From contig CAMGYJ010000004.1 of NCBI GenBank assembly GCA_946122785.1, forward strand, positions 20,420,150 through 20,484,149: a DNA stretch of 64,000 nt, in the 5' to 3' direction. A program made the translations under genes and the position numbers. The stretch's first letter is position 1. Each line of letters begins with the position of its first letter. The stretch comes from Linum tenue (taxonomy: Eukaryota > Streptophyta > Magnoliopsida > Malpighiales > Linaceae). The notes beneath the pieces were generated by a model. The model did not search any database. It worked only from the letters and a program-made list of their open reading frames with translations, and was not told where the DNA came from. Shown piece by piece: positions 20,611 to 31,466 of this stretch.

Positions 20611-22422
20611 TTTCATCTAATCCACTTGAATAATTATTAAAAATATACAATACATAGTTTTTCAAAATAAAGTTTTTCATTCTAAACTTAAGTAAAATTA
20701 TTTTTTCATTTCGTATAAGAAATTTAAAAAATATGAAACTCACTTGATATTACGTATTTTAAGAAATTTACAAAAATTGAAACATGAAGGTCACTTGAGA
20801 TCATGACAATATTAATATAATATATAAATTAAATTTTTGGTTAATTTAACTATTCAATAAAACTATCAATTAAATATAAATAAAGTAAAGTTATGTATAT
20901 GGTAATTTGATGTTTTTAAAAGAAGATGGAAATTTTGGTGTATTCAAGTTTTTGGGAAGAGAAAGAAGAGGGAAATTTGGTTCTTTGAATTTTTTAAAAA
21001 GGAAACAAGTGGGAATTTTGGTGGTTTTCATATGTGGGAAGAGAAAGAAGTGAGAAAGTTTGATTATGAAAAAGAAATAAGGAGGAAAACTTTTGACTTT
21101 TCAACTTCTTGTAGAAAGAAAGAAGAGGGTAACTTGGTTCTTTCAATTTTATGGAAGAGAAAGAGGAGGAAAAATTGAGTTTTTCTAATGTATGGAAAAA
21201 GAAAGAAGGAGGGAAATTTTAGTATTTTTGTGAAAAGAAAGAAGGAAACAAATTTGGTGTTTTCAATTTTTTGGTTTTTCATAATTTTAGCTTTTGAAAT
21301 ATGAATCTTTAACTTTTGTATGGAGGGAATGATTAGTTAAAATTATTCTTATATGGTTTGAAAGCTAATATGTATATATGTATGTTGTTTAGGATATAAA
21401 GTAAAATTATTCTTATATTAAACTTGATAAGTAATCTTTGACGGTTCGTTGTTTAGGATATAAAGTATATGGGTATAAGGTACATATGGTTTAGGGTGTA
21501 TATGGTTAGGGTATAAGATATTGATGGTTTTGACGATTCTAAGTTTTTTATTAACATATGTTCACTTGAAGTCATTTGAAGTCTTTAACGGCAGGAGATC
21601 CCTTTTTAATTTATGTGTTATGGTACGTGGTTAGGGTACAAGGTATGTGGTGTAAAGTATAGAATATATGGTTAGGGTATAACAATTAGCAAATATCACT
21701 TTTTATCTATGTTTTGAAAATCAAAGTATGAATTTCACTTTTAAATTAACTATACTAGCAAAATCACAACTCAAGGACATATGGTTAGGGTATAGGGTAT
21801 AGGTTATGTGGTTAGTGTATAATGTATTGATGGTTTAGGGTATACAATCAATAACATATACTAACTTAATATTGTTGATTGAGGGTAAGGCTAAGTGTAT
21901 AGGATATATGCTATTGAGTAAGTTATGATTGAAGTCACAATAACTTTACTAAATTTGATAGCTAATCTTTAATGGTTGAATTTTTAGGATAATTCGAACA
22001 ATTTTACAAATAACTCGTGTGCCAACAGTTTACTGAAGTTATTTGGGCAATGAGTTATTTCGAAATAACTCCTTTTATCACTATGCTTTTGCCAAATACC
22101 ACATGCCAAACACCAGATTTGCATGGTTATACTAAACTAGATACTTTAATCCAATTACTACTGAATTAATACTAAAATATCAAATAAACAATTAACGGTG
22201 TCTTTTGGTTGCAAATATTGATCTCACCATTACTATTAGCTATAATACTTTACCAATTATGATTAATTACATAACAAGTTTGCAAGTCATACAAATTGAT
22301 TTAACATTTTGATTATTTTTTTTCAAAAAAAATATACGAGGTAGAAATAAATTGGTTAAAAAGTTGAGAAAATATTGTAAATTAGTGTAATAAAATGTGT
22401 AATTTGGTAATGAGTAATGAGT
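20611..22422. other. AT-rich noncoding stretch
   Basis: No gene. 20930-21290 has repeated GAAAGAAG(A)GGGAAATTT-like words. 21400-21860 has scattered GGTTAGGGTATA words. A perfect 20-base palindrome lies at 22052-22071 (GAGTTATTTCGAAATAACTC). Confidence 0.5.
22052..22071. repeat. Perfect 20-bp palindrome
   Basis: GAGTTATTTCGAAATAACTC is its own reverse complement. It lies in AT-rich DNA and could belong to a decayed MITE. Confidence 0.7.
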
Positions 22423-23795
22423 CACTACAAGAAAACAGACATTTAGTGTCAGTTGTTTTGTGTCGGTTCATTTAACCGACACTAAACGATTGATTTGCGT
22501 CGGTTATTTAACCGACACAATTTTATCGGATTTATGTCGGTTACTAGTTTAACCGACACAATTATGGGGGTTTTGAATTTTGGCAAAATTTATATGCTAT
22601 TTTGGCTCCAAAAATTTTCCCTATCCGCCAAAACTTCCCTCCTAAGAATTGAAATTTTTTACCTTAAAAAAAAAGTCCCTTTACCACAAATAAACAAACC
22701 CCTTTCCTCTCCCCAATCCAATCTCTCGCTGCTCAACTTTCCTTCTCTCTCTCAACTTTCCTTCTTCGTTCCTCTCCAAAAAACGAACCATTCACCTGCT
22801 CCTCTGTTCTAGAAAAAAAAGACCCTTCTTTCATCTCCTTCTTTCGATTCCTCTCTTAAAAAAAAGATCCTCTCCGTCGCTAATTCCTCTGGCGAGATCC
22901 GACGACGATGGCGGAGAGACTGAAATGGCGACGCTCGGCGAGATCCGACGATGATGGCAGAGAGACCAAGATAGCGACGATCAGCGAGAGCTGGCGTTGA
23001 TAGCGGAGAGATCGAGAGGAAACGTAGGGAGCTGAGGGTGAGGCGACAGAGGTAGCAAGAGCTGGTGGCGGAGGTGGAGGTCCACGAGCGCAATCCCGAC
23101 GGAGATCAATGAACACAAGGCCTGGTGGGAGACTCGCGGTGACGGCGGAGAAGGATTTTGTTGCATTTTTTTTTTTGTGTTTTTGATTTTTTGGGATCTA
23201 ATGGGTTCAAGGAGGAGAAAGAGCACATTTTGATTCGGTTGCTTTGGAAGAAGATAGGATTTTGTTCTCTGGTTTGTATCTGTGGTTGTTGGGTTTGGAG
23301 TTCGCATTTTCTGGGTTTAAAAGGGTTGTAATTGTTGGGTTAGGGGGTTGTATTTTCTGGGTTTGTGAAACTTTTCTGGGTTCGTGAATGAAGAAGAGTT
23401 TGGTAATAAAGAACAACTTTTGTGAGTTCAGTTTTCCAGATCTTTGTTTTTTCTAATAGTTTTGATATGTATCGAGGGATAGGAAAAGAAGAGGGTTGGC
23501 CGGAGAGGAGGAGAATGGTCGCCTGCAACGATTGACTCGCCGGGGATTTTTTTATTTTATTAAAAATTTGACTAAGTTGAGTCGGTTAGTGAACCGACAC
23601 AGATAAAATTTTCAAGTAAAAAATAATTTTCTGGATAAATAATTAGTGTCGGTTAGTAACCGAAATAAATATATTTGGGTCGGTTATTCGAGCGGTTGTC
23701 CAAAACCGACACGAATCGGTTTAGTGTCGACAACTTTCGTGTCGGTTACTAAAAATATAAAATAACCGACACTAACTATGTTTTTTCTTGTAGTG
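22423..23795. mobile_element. Non-autonomous CACTA transposon
   Basis: Termini are CACTACAAGAAAACA and TGTTTTTTCTTGTAGTG, nearly perfect inverted repeats, with a 3-bp AGT target duplication on both sides (22420-22422 and 23796-23798). Both ends carry several copies of GTGTCGGTT and AACCGACAC, the subterminal binding-site clusters typical of CACTA (En/Spm) elements. The 1373-bp body has no transposase. Its middle (22880-23110) has repeated GCGAGATCCGACGA-like words of unknown origin. Confidence 0.93.
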
Positions 23796-23814
23796 AGTTA
23801 AGTTACTTGATGCG

Positions 23815-24075
23815 CGGCCCGAACAACCCGAAACCCGATCCGCCCGCAACTCGCCCGACCCAAAACCCGACGAACCCGCAACCCGATTTGCCCGCAACCC
23901 GATTGAACCCGAACCCGATTGAACCCGAACCCGATGAACCCGCAACCCGACTAACCCGCAACCCGTTTGAACCCGAACCCGATGAACCCGAACCCAATGA
24001 ACCCGTAACCCGACTAACCCGCAACCCATTTGAACCCGAACCCGATTGAACCCAGCCCGAACCCGCCCGATTGAC
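23815..24075 (+). repeat. ACCCG-rich minisatellite, copy B
   Basis: Same sequence type as copy A at 20350, with units such as CCCGATTGAACCCGAA. It ends in CCCGATTGACACCTATA, whose complement resembles the TAGGTGTCAA ends of some plant hAT elements. Confidence 0.75.
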
Positions 24076-24458
24076 ACCTATAGTTGTGATTATGTGTTAT
24101 ATAATCATATTAGAATAATGCTATACATTATATTCAAAATTTGATGTATTATGACCAATTTTAAAGTTGGTGCATTGAATGTATTAAAAAAAGTGAGTGA
24201 ACCGAAATAACCATCTATATATAAATAAAAAGAATAGAATACATAGTCGCTTGTTTTTATATTCCTATTTGACCAATGCACAGGTAAATAGTTACATGGA
24301 ACCAGATACCCATACTTGTCCCTATGAGAATGGGAAGAAATGCCTCACGGAATCAATACAACAGAGCCAGACAGCCAGTGGTCTTCCAGCTCTCCAAGTC
24401 TGCTTGTGCCTTCGCAGCTTCAGATAAAGGGTGTGACTGTGTGTGCGGTATGGTTCGA
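24076..24458. other. Host-like sequence interrupted by a MULE
   Basis: 24290-24440 is less AT-rich than its surroundings. On the minus strand it can be read as a short open stretch containing EAAKAQADLESWKTTG, which continues across the MULE target site. It could be an exon of an unrecognised gene. The evidence is weak. Confidence 0.25.
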
Positions 24459-24467
24459 CTCCCTCGG

Positions 24468-25374
24468 GGATGGGATTAGGTGCTAATCCTTATAGGGATT
24501 GGCACCGTGATAACTAGTGTTTCAACCATTAGATTAAAATATAATCCTACGGTTAAAATTAAAAGAAGGTTATTTTGGTCACTAAACATGCCCAAACCCT
24601 AATATATATTCAAAAATTTCCGCTTGCTCTGTAGATAAGGGTTGGTTTTGCAGCGAGATGGTGATCCAGCGTCGCTCGCCACCAGCGTCCCTCGCCGCCA
24701 GCGTAAAAGAAGACGATGGGCTGGAGATGTGTGTCGATCCCGCAGAGAGCCCAAGATCCATCAATCGCCGCCGCAACGAAGTCGATTTCCAACCGCAACG
24801 GCGCCGGCCTTGCCTGCGTTGGCTTCCCCACTACCATTGCCGATCGCTCGTGGATAGCATGCGTGGAGGAAGAACGAGAACTTTTTCCAGATCTATATTA
24901 TTATTTGATTAGTAGTGATTTTTGGTTAGTAGTGATTGTGGTGTATTGTTTTTCACATGTATTAGTAGTTATTGTTATTGTAATCAACAGTTGAGCAGTG
25001 ATATTTGTAAAGTATTAGTAGTGTTTTGTATATTAGTAGTAATATTTGTTCTTTGTATTACTTTTTTCATTTACAGTATAATTCTTTCCAAATATCATCA
25101 ACTTCTTCTATTTAAAAAATGCTACTAAAAACAACGAAATCACTACAGATTATTATAAAATCAATAAAACATCTAAGCTAAATCACTACTAATTCAAACT
25201 AGTAGTAGTTTTTTCCCTAGTATTTTTTCACGTTAAAGTACTTTGCGGAGGAGGAGAGAGATAATTAAAATTTAATTTATTTATTAAATTTAATTTTACT
25301 AAATACCAATAAAGCCCTTCATTGCTCCTTGGGACGGTGCTAACTCTTGTACCATTAGCACCGTAACTCCTCCC
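24468..25374. mobile_element. MULE-like element, 907 bp
   Basis: Flanked by a perfect 9-bp duplication CTCCCTCGG (24459-24467 and 25375-25383). The ends are imperfect inverted repeats of about 45 bp: GGATGGGATTAGGTGCTAAT on the left, and GGGAGGAGTTACGGTGCTAA read from the right. The interior has a GC-rich 250-bp part (24650-24900) with overlapping open frames and an AT-rich remainder. No transposase. The GC-rich part may be a captured gene piece. Confidence 0.85.
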
Positions 25375-25516
25375 CTCCCTCGGTGTTCAGAGAGGAAGCT
25401 CTTTTTCATTTTTTGGAACCGCTGCTACTGCTAGTGCTGAATTTAGAACTCGACATAGAAGTTTAGTTGTAAACGTCGGTTTAGGAAAAAACCGACTAAA
25501 TTAGTTAATAAATAAG

Positions 25517-26511
25517 GAGAAAAACTTCAGTGGGACGGGTCACCACGTCACTTATCCCACTTGGTGCACCCTCCCAATAGAAACCGGCCACGTTTACATT
25601 TAGTCTATTTATTGCTCTCCTAGTTTTCCTTTTTCTTCTTTTTCCTTTCTCTTCTTCGTTTATGCCCAGCTCTGGTTCTTTTCTAACCCCTCTTTTCCCT
25701 TCGTCTTCTTCCCAGTCTTAATAAGCGTTACATCGTAGGATTATGCAAACTGCAGCCGGATAAACGAACGCGGCCAGGTGCGAATCAGTTACCCTTTATT
25801 AGGGCTCAACCGCTTACCCTACTGCGGCCTAGAGAAGTTTCATTCCATTTGCAGCGTTGGCATAACCCCGATGATCGGCATCTTTAGATTCTCCGAATCG
25901 ATGAGCCATCACGGACCCTTATCCTTCTAGGATTTTTTAGATCATGCGCCAGACACTCAATTTGTTGTGCTCTTCTATGATTGTCCACCGCCGCAAGTCG
26001 GCATTCAACTTCGATGAGTATTGGAAAGCACAATTGCAGCGATTCAGAGGATTACTTTCTTCCGAGCGAGAACCTGCTCGAGGGATTCGGGATTCTGCTA
26101 GGATTTGGGTGGAATTGTGCCAGAATCAAGTTAGTATGCCGACGAATCGAACAGAACTGGGGAGGTCGTCGTCGCCAACACAGGCGGACAGGCTGACGAC
26201 GATGATTTGCCGTGGTTCTGTGGTGTGCGATTTAATGAGAAGGCGGCGCGTTTGATCGATTGCTTTTTCTTCTGTCAAGCTTACGCCTCCGATTGTTTGC
26301 TCCAGCCCAGGAGTTAATTTAGAACTAGAAGACCGGATATAGAAAAGAACCTTTGCTGAAGCATCAACGAAGAAGACGAAGGGGAAAGATAAAAAAGGAA
26401 AAATCCAGAAAATAATAATTAAAATAATTGTGAACGTGGCTGGTTTCTATTGGCAGGGTGCACCAAGTGGGATAGGTGACGTGGTGAGCCCGTTCCACTG
26501 AAGTTTTTCTC
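25517..26511. mobile_element. MULE-like element with long inverted repeats, 995 bp
   Basis: A perfect 9-bp duplication ATAAATAAG lies at 25508-25516 and 26512-26520. The terminal inverted repeats are at least 85 bp, starting GAGAAAAACTTCAGTGG and containing CACTTGGTGCACCCT. The interior (25730-26300) is GC-richer and includes a 103-codon open frame (25944-26255) that I do not recognise. The layout resembles a Pack-MULE carrying a gene fragment, but the donor is unknown. Confidence 0.88.
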
Positions 26512-26520
26512 ATAAATAAG

Positions 26521-27190
26521 TCTTTCAAGTGGATTTGTTTTTTATTTTTTTTTAACAAACACAGACACCTAGGACACGTCTTTGCTAGTATTAGAAATGA
26601 AAACGTTCTTGGGAAATTTCCACTACATTAAAAATTAGATCCAATACCCAAAACTCGGATAGTACACGATCGATGGAATCTATACCAAAAGTACGTCTAT
26701 GACCTATAATAGTCTAACATTTGATGAATTTCTTCCTCACCGTCGGTCTATATTTCTAAGTCCCTCGCATCGGCAAGCTATGAGTTAATATGCAAAATAT
26801 CTCCAAGCCAAACACCACCTTCCTGATCAACTGAAGACAATATCTACAACTGTAAGAGGACGTAAAAATCATCAGGTAATGGAATAAATAGTTGCGTGGA
26901 ACTAAACCCGAAATTCAAATGGAAACTCTAATCAAAATACCTGATCGCCTGGAAAGTACTTCTTATCTGCTTGTACCTGTCATAACAAACAAGTACACTT
27001 GTTATACGAATTTCAGAAGCCATTCATTTCACTCTCCAACCTTTTTTTTTTTATTGCTTTTGTACATAAAGAAACACTTGCCAGCCAGTCTGCGGAAATT
27101 CTCATCATACGCTTGTACTGTAAAAATTGATTAGAAAAAGAAGGTTGTTAGATTACAATCTCAAATAAATCGATAGAAAATCACTAATTA
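26521..27190. other. Noncoding
   Basis: No gene or complete element seen. A T-rich run lies near 27041. The element-free DNA ends at the ACTTA target site of the TRIM. Confidence 0.5.
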
Positions 27191-27195
27191 ACTTA

Positions 27196-27484
27196 TATTA
27201 GAGAGTGGTATATGATCCAGTATAACTTTCTCCCAACAACTCGAGTTATTGGAATCAACTGGTTCATGACATGGTATCAGAGCCTTCTGTGACCGAGAGG
27301 TCTTGTGTTCAATTCCCGGTGACCCCCATTTGTTAAGCACATGGTATTCTTGTCTTCAAAACTGTGCAAACTTCAAGTCCTTGTGAGTGGCTTTCGTTTG
27401 AGGGGGCGTATTAGAGAGTGGTATATGATCCAGTATAACCTTCTCCCAACAACTCGAGTTATTGGGATCAACTGGTTCATGACA
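27196..27484 (+). mobile_element. Complete TRIM (miniature LTR retrotransposon), 289 bp
   Basis: Two 76-bp LTRs (27196-27271 and 27409-27484) begin TATTAGAGAGTGG and end GGTTCATGACA, with two single-base differences noticed. The tRNA-Met primer site TGGTATCAGAGC (27272-27283) follows the 5' LTR directly, and the polypurine tract TTTGAGGGGGCG precedes the 3' LTR. A 5-bp target duplication ACTTA lies at 27191-27195 and 27485-27489. The internal region is only 137 bp and noncoding, so movement would need enzymes from another element. The architecture matches TRIM/SMART-type elements. Confidence 0.93.
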
Positions 27485-27656
27485 ACTTACACTTCACTGC
27501 CTTGAGCTTCAAGATAGCTTGCAAAAGGTAGCAGAGAAAGTTAGGGAATAAGACGACCGCTGCCCGTCTTTTTTCCTCCAGAGGAACTCCCTACCATAGA
27601 GATGCAGACAAAACGATTAGGTCCAAAGCTCCTTTTTTTATTATTATTTTTTCCAT

Positions 27657-28484
27657 AGCAAATAAAAATGTTGCATATCTATATTTTAGATGTTGAAAAA
27701 CTAACCTCACAATGACCAAATAGGGCTCTGATGTAGAATAGAATGCGCTGAACCGGATAAATTCTCCATCCGTCCACAACTTTGGCCCCTTGCGTGACCT
27801 CTCCAATGAGATTCTGCGATATTAATCGCCCGGAGATTCTGGCAACAGGTTCAACGTTTGCGACCAGTCTTTGATAGTCTATTCCCCGCGACGACAACTG
27901 TTCTAATACTTCTTGGATGTCCTTATTGCTCCAATAGAGCATCCTCAGTCTATTAATTATATCCGATTTCCTTGTTAGGTTCATGGTGCACGGATGGCAA
28001 TAAATGAGACCACGTATATGTAAATTATCCGGGCTAGGCTGTAGAAACCAAACACAAAAACGTTAGCAATTAAGAAAAAAAGATTATGTTTACACCCTAT
28101 AAATTAATTAATCGTTCAAAAGTGAATTTAGAAGGAAAAGAGTTACTTTACTATTTTACTTAGCCCCGATGATTGTTCAACACGGTTAACAGATGTTGTA
28201 CTTTCTCTGGAATATCCTCCTCCAGAGTCAAGGAAAACATATCATGTATTGCACTGGTGAGATCTCTAAAATCTTTGGTTGTCTTCTGCATCCACTGTTC
28301 CCTCCAAGCAGATGACTCATCGACTTCCCCAAACCATCTGGACTCAAGTACCCACTCCACTCTACCTCCTGCGTATTTCGGGCATCTACACTGAATTTCC
28401 TCATTGAAGTTGAGACCAGGATAGTATCAATGGAGATGTTTCCATCTTCATGCCTAGCGCCCAAATTAATTTATTTTTTTCCAT
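27657..28484 (-). pseudogene. Array unit 1
   Basis: Exon A is about 27706-28033 and open in one frame. It contains SDIINRLRMLYWSNKDIQEV and, further on, GWRIYPVQRILFYIRALFGH. Exon B (about 28164-28450) changes frame in the middle: one frame carries HEDGNISIDTILVSTSMRKF, another WVLESRWFGEVDESSAWREQ and FRDLTSAIHDMFSLTLEEDI. The switch coincides with a tandem AGTGG duplication seen as CCACTCCACT on the plus strand. The donor after exon B is changed here (CTAAGT instead of GTAAGT). The protein family was not recognised. Confidence 0.55.
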
Positions 28485-29311
28485 AGCAAATAAAAATGTT
28501 GCATATCTATATTTTAGATGTTGGGAAACTAACCTCACAATGACCAGATAGGGCTCTGATGTAGAATGGAATGCGCTGAACCGGATAAATTCTCCATCCG
28601 TCCACAATTTTGGCCCTTGTGTGACTTCTCCAATGAGATTCTGCGATATTAATCGCCCGGAGATTCTGGCAACAGGTTCAACGTTTGCGACCAGTCTTTT
28701 ATAGTCTATTCCCCGCGACGACAACTGTTCTAATACTTCTTCGATGTCCTTATTGCTCCAATAGAGCATCCTCAGTCCATTAATTATATCTGATTTCCTT
28801 GTTAGGTTCATGGTGCATGGATGGCAATAAATGAGACCACGTATATGTAAATTATCAGGGCTAGGCTGTAGAAACCAAACACCAAACAACGTTAGCAATT
28901 AAAAAAAAGATTATGTTTACAACCTATAAATTAATTAATCGTTCAAAAGAGAATTAAGAAGGAAAAGAGTTACTTTACTATTTTACTTACCCTCGATGAT
29001 TTTTCAACACGGTTAACCGATGTTGTACTTCCTCTGGAATATCCTCCTCCTGAGTCAAGGAAAACATATCAAGTAGTGCACTGGCGAGATCTCTAAAATC
29101 TTGGGTTATCTTCTGCATCCACTATTCCCTCCTAGCAGATGACTCATTGGCTTCCCCAAACCATCTGGCCTCAAGTACTCACTACACTCTGCATCCTGCG
29201 TATTTCGGGCATCTACTCTGAATTTCCTCACTGAAGTTGTGACCAAGATAGTATCAATGGAGATGTTTCCATCTTCATGCCTAGCGCCCAAATTAATTAA
29301 TTTTTTTCCAT
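28485..29311 (-). pseudogene. Array unit 2
   Basis: Same layout as unit 1. Exon A (about 28534-28860) has lost one base near the TQG codons, so the C-terminal part switches frame. The exon-B region at 28985-29290 carries several substitutions. Confidence 0.5.
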
Positions 29312-30138
29312 AGCAAATAAAAATGTTGCATATCTATATTTTAGATGTTGGGAAACTAACCTCACAATGATCAAATAGGGCTCTGAGGTAGAATAGAATG
29401 CGCTGAACCGGATAAATTCTCCATCCGTCCACAACTTTTCCCTTGCGTGACCTCTCCAATGAGATTCTGCGATATTAATCGCCCGGAGATTCTGGCAACA
29501 AGTACAACGTTTGCGACCAGTCTTTGATAGTCTATTCCCCGCGACGAGAACTGTTCTAATACTTCTAGGATGTAATTATTGCTCCAATAGAGCATCCTCA
29601 GTCCATTAATTATACCCGATTTCCTTGTTAGGTTCATGGTGCACGGATGGCAATAAATGAGACCACGTATATGTTAATTATCCGGGCTAGGCTATAGAAA
29701 CCAAACACCAAACAACGTTAGCAATTAAATAAAAAGATTATGTTTACACCCTATAAATTAATTAATCGTTCAAAAGTGAATTTAGAAGGAAAAGAGTTAC
29801 TTTACTATTTTACTTACCCCCGATGATTGTTCAACACGGTTAACCGATGTTGTACTTCCTCTGGAATATCCTCCTCCTGAGTCAAGGAAAACATATCATG
29901 TATTGCACTGGCGAGATCTCTAAATTCTTTGGCTGTCTTTTGCATCCACTATTCCCTCCTAGCAGATGACTCATCGGCTTCCCCAAACCATCTGGACTCA
30001 AGTACCCACTCCACTATGCCTCCTGCGTATTTCGGGCATCTACTCTGAATTTCCTCACTGAAGTTGTGACCAGGATAGTATTAATGGAGATGTTTCCATC
30101 TTCATGCCTAGCGCCCAAATTAATTAATTTTTTTCCAT
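29312..30138 (-). pseudogene. Array unit 3
   Basis: Exon A near 29361-29687 has a short deletion (CACAACTTTTCCC on the plus strand) that shifts the frame. Exon B near 29815-30115 is similar to the others. Confidence 0.5.
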
Positions 30139-30971
30139 AGCAAATAAAAATGTTGCATATCTATATATTAGATGTTGGGAAACTAACCTCACAATGACCA
30201 AATAGGGCTCTGAGGTAGAATAGAATGCGCTGAACCGGATAAATTCTCCATCCCTCCACAACCATTGCCCTTGCGTGACCTCTCCAACGAGATTCTGCGA
30301 TATTAATCGCCTGGAGATTCTGGCTACAGGTACAACGTTTGCGACCAGTGTTTGGTGGTCTATTCCCCCCCCCCCCCACAAGAACTGTTCCAATACTTCT
30401 TGGATGTACTTATTGCTCCTATAGAGCATCCTCAATCCATTAATTATACCCGATTTCCTTGTTAGGTTCATGGTGCACGGATGGATATAAATGAGACCAC
30501 GTATATGTAAATTATCCGGGCTAGGCTGAAGAAACCAAACACCAAACAACGTTACCAATTAAATAAAAAGATTATGTTTACACCCTATAAATTAATTAAT
30601 CGTTGAAAAGTGAATTTAGAAGGAAAAGAGTTACTTTACTATTTTACTTACCCCCGATGATTGTTCAACACGGTTAACAGATGTTGTACTTTCTCTGGAA
30701 TATCCTCCTCCAGAGTCAAGGAAAACATATCATGTATTGCACTGGCGAGATCTCTAAAATCTTTGGTTGTTTCTGCATCCACTGTTCCCTCCTAGCAGAT
30801 GACCCATCGGCTTCCCCAAACCATCTGGACTCAAGTACCCACTCCTCTCTGCCTCCTGCGTATTTCGGGCATCTACTCTGAATTTCCTCACTGAAGTTGA
30901 GACTAGGATAGTATCAATGGAGATGTTTCCATCTTCATGCCTAGCGCCCAAATTAATTAATTTTTTTCCAT
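30139..30971 (-). pseudogene. Array unit 4
   Basis: Exon A near 30188-30519 contains a run of twelve or more C on the plus strand (near 30366) in place of the CCCCGCGACGA seen in other units. The run encodes extra glycines on the minus strand. Exon B follows near 30650-30950. Confidence 0.5.
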
Positions 30972-31432
30972 AGCAAATAAAAATGTTGCATATCTATATA
31001 TTAGATGTTGGGAAACTAACCTCACAATGACCAAATAGGGCTCTGATGTAGAATGGAATGCCCTGAACCGGATAAATTCTCCATCCATCCACAATTTTGG
31101 CCCTTGCGTGACCTCTCCAATGACATTCTGCGATATTAATCGCCCGGAGATTCTGGCAACAGGTTCAACGTTGCGACCAGTCTTTTATAGTCTATTCCCC
31201 GCGACGACAACTGTTCTAATACTTCTTGGATGTCCTTATTGCTCCAATAGAGCATCCTCAGTCCATTAATTATACCCGATTTCCTTGTTAGGTTCATGGT
31301 GCACGGATGGCAATAAATGAGACCACGTATATGTAAATTATCCGGGCTAGGCTGTAGAAACCAAACACCAAACAACGTTAGCAATAAAAAAAAAAGATTA
31401 TGTTTACACCCTATAAATTAATTAATCGTTCT
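30972..31432 (-). pseudogene. Array unit 5 (truncated)
   Basis: Only exon A (about 31021-31348, with a one-base deletion in the ACGTTGCGACC region) and part of the following intron are present. The unit ends at ATTAATCGTTC, where the gag-only Gypsy element starts. Confidence 0.5.
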
Positions 31433-31466
31433 TGGGTTCGTGAGCGAACGAAGAACGACGATTGAG

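Larger units (their letters stand above)
27657..31432 (-). repeat. Five tandem ~830-bp units with exon-like gene pieces
   Basis: The anchor word AGCAAATAAAAATGTTGCAT recurs at 27657, 28485, 29312, 30139 and 30972, giving periods of 828, 827, 827 and 833 bp. The fifth unit breaks off at about 31432 where a Gypsy internal region begins. Each full unit reads on the minus strand as an exon-like piece (B), a ~130-bp intron with GTAAGT donor and TTTGGTTTCTACAG acceptor tract, and a second exon-like piece (A) of about 328 nt ending CATTGTGAG/GTTAGT. Copies look over 90% alike by eye. Confidence 0.9.

Noticed and set aside
20307..20743. Val/Gly/Arg-rich minus-strand frames
   Set aside because: They are translations of the ACCCG minisatellite.
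27272..27335. tRNA gene or tRNA-derived SINE suggested by TGGTATCAGAGCC...GGTCTTGTGTTC
   Set aside because: The TGGTATCAGAGC is a primer-binding site directly after an LTR. Both LTRs and a 5-bp target duplication are present and no cloverleaf forms.
27657..31432. CRISPR-like or satellite interpretation of the regular array
   Set aside because: Units are ~830 bp, have no short spacers and carry exon and intron features of a plant gene.
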